From the NCBI GenBank assembly GCA_036852015.1, contig JAANDG010000660.1, positions 1 to 64,000 of the forward strand: a stretch of 64,000 bases of DNA, given 5' to 3'. The notes beneath the pieces are model-generated. The model did no database searches and was not told the origin of the DNA. It saw only the letters and a program-made list of their open reading frames with translations. Made by a program: the position numbers and the translations under genes. Below, piece by piece: positions 59,634 to 64,000 of the stretch. Origin of the DNA: Pelodera strongyloides (lineage: Eukaryota > Nematoda > Chromadorea > Rhabditida > Rhabditidae). How positions within the stretch are numbered: position 1 is the stretch's first letter; each line of letters starts with the position of its first letter.

Positions 59634-60589
59634 AGTCTGTAGAAGCAAACTATCTCTTCGGAAGACCAAAACTCTGGACCTTACAATTAGGAAAATTGCA
59701 CCAAGGCTAATTGCCAACCAATTCATAGAATTCTTCACTCCTACCTTAGAATGTTGTTTTGAATAACCATATTACGAAGCCTCCGGCGTCTACAGACTTC
59801 GATGGTAAGATTTAAATAATAAACATACTTTAATTGCAGACGAAGCTTGCTTACTTGATTTATACAAGTCTCGTCATATATAATAATGAATAAACATAAT
59901 TGTTTGTCATCCTGAAATTTCCTGGTTCATCCTAATTGACTTGCAGATAATTACCCCACAAACCCAATTCCAAGTTCACGTGTGTGCGAACTCAAATCCC
60001 CCTTTTTATGCGAATTTAATTTGCTTTGCAAAAAAGGCCTGGAACCTCGTGTGATTGGCAAGTCATTTGGGCGGATGCAAAGTAGAAATTCTAGCCTTTT
60101 CAAGTTTTTTTCAATTTTAAAGTATTATAATTTTTTGCCACAGTAACCCGTTTTGATACAGTATGTCCTTTTACAAAATCCCTTGTTTTATGACTCCGAT
60201 TTAGCTTCTTGGGCAAAATAGCACTTTACAGTCGGGCTTGATACGACTTCCACTAGTTTTTTGAAATGCACTCTTCAGCCAACCATAAGTGTTAAACTTG
60301 TGCTGATTATGAAAACTTACTTTTCCAACTAACATTTATGGGTCAACAAACAAGCTTTAAAAAGTTTCACTAACAATTCGGTAAGGTGCTAACGAGACCA
60401 GTTTCTTATACTCCCACCCCACGGACATGGAATCTTCAGATCCAAAAACAGTTTCATCGTGAGCGAAAGCAGCGCAGCGTTGTGCATTGGAATGCGGACA
60501 TATTATCACATGTAGAACTTTGTTGGCTTTGGAATTCGGGGAGGTGTGTAGTTCCAAGCTTTTTGCAACCTGCAAGGGCACACTGAGAG

Positions 60590-61130
60590 CCGATGAGTTG
60601 CGCGCCGCACCATTTCGGGAAACAAAATGCGCGCCGCAAAGGAATGGGAAACAAAATGCGCGCGGAATAGAAATGGCGCGCAAAGTGTTTCCCGAAAAGG
60701 TGCGGAAACGGTGCGGAAATGGTGCGGCGCGCAACTTGCGCCCCGCACCATTTCCGCACCTTTTCGGCAACGTTTTTGAAAGCGCTCGGAGGATCTGCCG
60801 TAACTACATTTGGTGTAACTATGTTTTTCCGCAAGCACACGTCTCACATGTGTGGTTTGGCCGAGTGGTCTAGGGCGCTGTTTAGAGAAAGTATCTAACA
60901 AGAGTGTAGGTTCGAATCCAACACGATGCTTTCCTTTTGCAGTTGCTACTTATCCCGCACCGTTTCCGCACCTTTTCGGCAACGTTTTGGGGGTGTTTCC
61001 CGCAACAGATTGGGGGTGTTTCCCGCACCAAAACGGCAACCGGGGTCGGTGAAAAAACTTTTGCGGCGCGCATCAAATTCTTTTGCGGGAAACACCCCCA
61101 AACTGTTGCCGCGCGCAACTCTTGAGTTTC
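60590..61130. repeat. GC-rich island of GTGCGGAAA / TTTCCCGC / GCGCGC repeats
   Basis: Multiple direct and inverse copies of GCGCGCCGCA, GTGCGGAAA, TTTCCCG and GGTGTTTCCCGCA. An inverse pair AAAGGTGCGGAAACGGTGCG against CCGCACCATTTCCGCACC spans 60700-60765. The island is interrupted by a class II tRNA-like sequence at 60850-60930. All six frames are partly open by composition. Confidence 0.8.
60850..60930 (+). tRNA. Class II (Leu/Ser-like) tRNA-like sequence
   Basis: GGTTTGGCCGAGTGGTCTAG matches the D-arm of Leu/Ser tRNAs and GTAGGTTCGAATCCAAC the T-arm. Acceptor GTGTGGT pairs with ACGATGC at six of seven positions counting wobble pairs. The anticodon arm folds best as TTAGA-GAAAGTA-TCTAA, lacking the expected T at position 33. 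Probably a diverged pseudogene. Confidence 0.45.
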
Positions 61131-61188
61131 GTTGCACTACTTAGTGGAGTTGCATTGGCAATTTACAGGAACAAGGGGAGAGCTTGTT

Positions 61189-61190
61189 CT

Positions 61191-61224
<34 letters not shown>

Positions 61225-61232
61225 GAGAGAGG

Positions 61233-61282
<50 letters not shown>

Positions 61283-61300
61283 TGAGAGAAAGACAGAGAG
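61189..61300. repeat. AG simple repeat
   Basis: (GA)n with GGGA interruptions directly after the GC-rich island. Confidence 0.95.
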
Positions 61301-61782
61301 AGGATGACATAGGGTAATTAGTGAAATTAGTGGTTTGCGTTGTTCACACTTGTCTTCTCGCTCATAACACAGGTTGTCGAGAAATGATGATAGCCGAGCT
61401 ACGCTTGTATTCCAGTTAGTTTATATTACTGTATGCCGTTCAGAATTTAAACTTTAGACCCCTGCAAACAATTCGGAGACGATACTGTGTATATTATACC
61501 GTGTCTGAGATACTGTATATCTTATATTCAACTGCGGTACATAAATCATTCTTTGTGAAAGCGGTCTATTAACAGGGTATTTAGCTTTTTCCCCGCGCAT
61601 TGTCACCGTGAAGCGCAGCTACTACGCTACTAGTTTTCTAATCGTATTGTACTTTTATTTGGCTCAAACTGTATAGTATAGCTGTACTTTATTGTGAATT
61701 ATTCGCGACTAATAATTATGCAAACTTTCCATTGATGTATTAGCGAATCATAACTAGCTCATCTGTATATTCAACAAGCGAG

Positions 61783-61840
61783 ATGCCCGAGAAGTCCGAA
61801 CTACCATTGAAATACTTTGAATTGGAAGATACTCAAACAG
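61783..61840 (+). CDS. Possible first coding exon of an unidentified gene
   Basis: ATG at 61783 opens MPEKSELPLKYFELEDTQT and reaches a donor ACAG/GTACAA at 61840 in phase 1. No continuation is convincing in the rest of the window; an exon after CTTCCAG near 61958 would stop after 13 codons. Confidence 0.25.
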
Positions 61841-62435
61841 GTACAATTTTTAGTTTTATAGGCAACTCGTTTTTTGAAGATTTGTGACCTTTCAACCCAT
61901 TTTTCCCTCGAATCATTTTGCACATCAATGTTAAAGAAGTTGCAAAAAAACTTCCAGCACGTATAGATAGCCTTGTTGGAATACTTGAGCTCAATTAAGT
62001 ATACGTGGTTTTGGCAGATCCTGACATATCTCTGACATTATTCCGCTCCGTTACCTTTTAATTGCTTTCTAGATTAAACTTTTAGTGCACTTGCAATTGG
62101 TCATGTGGGGTTTTGATCCTTAGACTGCTTTAAGATAACTGCTCTGTTTTTTAAGATTTTTTCCGGGGCAATTGCAAAAAGTTCGGAATTGGCTTATTTA
62201 TTTATTTGTTCCTACCGTCCGCTCATTTTGGACGTGTTTATAGTTTATAGGAAGGTGGATTAGTTGGAAGTTTATTTCCAAATCACAAATTTCGTTTGTA
62301 AACTTTGTGCGAGAAGTTAATATAAATACACAAGCATGAATGGCAAGAAGGTAAACAGATTACGCAGTTTTAACTTTTAACCCAGGTTTTAAGCTTTAAC
62401 TAGATCATTTTCAAGGTGGTGGAAATGCAAAAGTT

Positions 62436-62614
62436 ATAGCGAGATACGGGCCGGTTTTCGAAACACATCGTGGACAACTGAATTCTTACGTATTTATGCT
62501 AATTTGCTCCTATTTAGCTCGATTTTTTATTGCAATTAATTTCATTTGCATAGGCTACATAAGAATGCTGGTGTGCTCGATGTGTTTCAAACACCGGTCG
62601 GTATTTCGCTTTAA
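62436..62614. mobile_element. Palindromic MITE family B copy
   Basis: AGCGAGATACGGGCCGGTTT TCGAAACACATCG at the left; CGATGTGTTTCAAACACCGG TCGGTATTTCGCTTTAA at the right; interior ATTTGCTCCTATTTAGCTCG and ATTTGCATAGGC as in the other copies. Confidence 0.85.
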
Positions 62615-62879
62615 GGTTTCACAAGTTCTGCTAGTAAAATCAAATATCACAGTTGGTAGTTGGTACTTAACAGATAAACAGCAAGGATCTGGGGCAAAGG
62701 TGTCGCTTCTTGCAATAAAAATGATTTTATGGTGTTACTAGAGGGGTTTATAGGGCCAAGTTCAAGTGCGATCACACACATTTTTGAGCCTTTTGGTATT
62801 TTTTTTCGGTTTTATTTACAAAAGTGTCCCAGCGAATATTTTAGTTTAGAACATTTTTCTCAAAATCTACATCATTCAT

Positions 62880-63002
62880 ATTTCCCACTTTCCTCAATTA
62901 TTTCTCCCTGTCTCTCACTATCTCTCCCTCTTCCCTCCTATCTCTTCCTTTTCCCTATTTATCTTTCTTTCTTTATATGTCTCTCATCTCTCCCTCTCCT
63001 TC

Positions 63003-63061
<59 letters not shown>

Positions 63062-63063
63062 TA
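62880..63063. repeat. CT-rich low-complexity tract
   Basis: TCTCCCT/CTTTCTTT units passing into (CT)n; followed at 63150-63210 by a purine tract (GAGAGA, a G-run of ten, then GAGAGAGA) that is roughly complementary. Confidence 0.9.
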
Positions 63064-64000
63064 TCATTCAATGTCATATTCTGGTCATCACAACTATTCC
63101 AATTGGGTTCCTGACAGTGCACAACCGTGACACGGAAAATTGAGGCCGGATGAGAGTGGGAGAGATAGAGCGAGAGAGGGGGGGGGGGAAGAAAAAGAGA
63201 GAGAGAAAATCTCAATATTGTTCGAAAGTTTCAACCAGGTCAATCCAGCAAACCAGATAAACTCTCGGAACTGATAGTCTATCGATTATGATATGTCTGT
63301 CGATCAGCTGTTTGTGTTTTATTTGTACGATTGCACAAGCCTTTGTCGTTTCTTCCCGGAACTTCTGCAGAAATACCCCAAAACGGTATTGGACACGTCT
63401 TATGCATTCGCAATTTTTTTCCGAGCAAATGGAAACAACCTCTATAGAAATCCTAAAAATATTTTGTTTTTATGATACCGATATGCGTGCAATTCTGATC
63501 ATGCTCACTCTTGGTTTATAAACCAATAATTTTCCCGATGCTTGTCTCTTTTCGCTCCAAGTCGTAGTAAGTTATCAGTCTCAACTATTGGAAGCTCGTT
63601 GCATCCACAAGGTCTTTCCAGAATACTATACCTACCAGTCATGCAACCTCTTAGTAATTCGTCCTAACCATCTGTTAGCATTGCAGCTCACAATCGGAGC
63701 TTTATTAACTTACCAAAATACATAACCAGAACTATGAACTATGACATTGAGTTTAACTACTGCCATACAATACATTTCAATAGTATATGTATGGAATGAT
63801 GAACAACGTTGATTTTTCTGTGGTTCATGGCCAACATGTCCCCAAATGCAACAAAGTTATTTTGTAAAAACGAAAGTCTTCTAAAGAGTAATTTTATCCG
63901 CGCTTAAATTTCTTTGCTAGCAAAAAATGCGCGTAATAGGATATTTTAGGATAAAAAGAGCAGACCATTTAGTGACGAAATGTTAATTTTATGTTCAACT
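63064..64000. other. Unassigned 3' end of window
   Basis: An open stretch from ATG 63293 reads MSVDQLFVFYLYDCTSLCRF then FPELLQKYPKTVLDTSY. It looks protein-like but has no supported splice partner or recognisable family. Otherwise no features seen. Confidence 0.3.

Larger units (their letters stand above)
51743..61782. other. Gene-poor region
   Basis: About 10 kb with no exon chain I can support. It holds the palindromes and MITEs listed separately, simple repeats, GC-rich repeat islands and tRNA-like sequences. An open stretch at 55452-55805 (about 117 codons, plus) lacks splice support and recognisable motifs. A degenerate GCTAAA hexamer run is at 54098-54180. Confidence 0.55.

Noticed and set aside
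60357..60901. Overlapping 128-137 codon frames on both strands
   Set aside because: They follow the GC-rich GTGCGG/GCGCGC repeat, which lacks stops in every frame; no splice or domain support.
1..64000. CRISPR array, bacterial operon or phage system
   Set aside because: No regularly spaced repeats with unique spacers; genes are intron-rich and eukaryotic throughout.

Overview
The window reads as nuclear DNA of a chromadorean (probably rhabditid-like) nematode. The evidence is AT-rich non-coding DNA, very regular splice sites (GTRAGT donors, TTTTCAG acceptors), families typical of worms (lustrin/Kunitz secreted proteins, a GT92/DUF23 glycosyltransferase, the ciliary MKS1 protein), a BEL/Pao-type LTR retrotransposon and many palindromic MITE-like elements. 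I cannot name the species. All gene models below were built by hand from splice sites and reading phase.

Layout. (1) 61-16235, plus strand: the 3' part (38 exons, about 1,491 residues) of a giant secreted cysteine-rich mosaic protein of EB modules, five Kunitz domains, many lustrin-type cysteine domains and an acidic linker; its 5' end lies left of the window. (2) 16236-20455: intergenic, with a non-LTR retrotransposon remnant, a palindromic MITE, a roughly 475-bp tandem repeat field and a tRNA-like sequence. (3) 20456-24916, plus: a 13-exon gene for a secreted Lys/Ser-rich protein with duplicated exons and a possible poison exon. (4) 24917-29279: mostly non-coding, with one candidate minus-strand exon. 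(5) 29280-46967, plus: a GT92-type glycosyltransferase gene of 14 exons. Its intron 12 carries a 12,992-bp LTR retrotransposon (33469-46460) with nearly identical 525-bp LTRs and a 5-bp target duplication. (6) 47789-51742, minus, convergent with the GT92 gene: a 15-exon MKS1 (B9-domain, ciliary transition zone) gene. (7) 51743-64000: gene-poor, with palindromes, MITEs, GC-rich GTGCGG-type repeats, tRNA-like sequences and microsatellites.

The most unusual object is the LTR element. It looks young and encodes a 754-residue Gag-like protein with a membrane segment and three zinc knuckles, but I find no polymerase, integrase or protease. The remaining roughly 9.5 kb holds unrelated material: a triplicated exon-intron-like module on the opposite strand, a coding-like exon, short palindromic arrays and a nested MITE. 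The genes do not form an obvious pathway: the first and third products are extracellular or cuticle-type, GT92 is probably a Golgi enzyme, and MKS1 belongs to cilia of sensory neurons.
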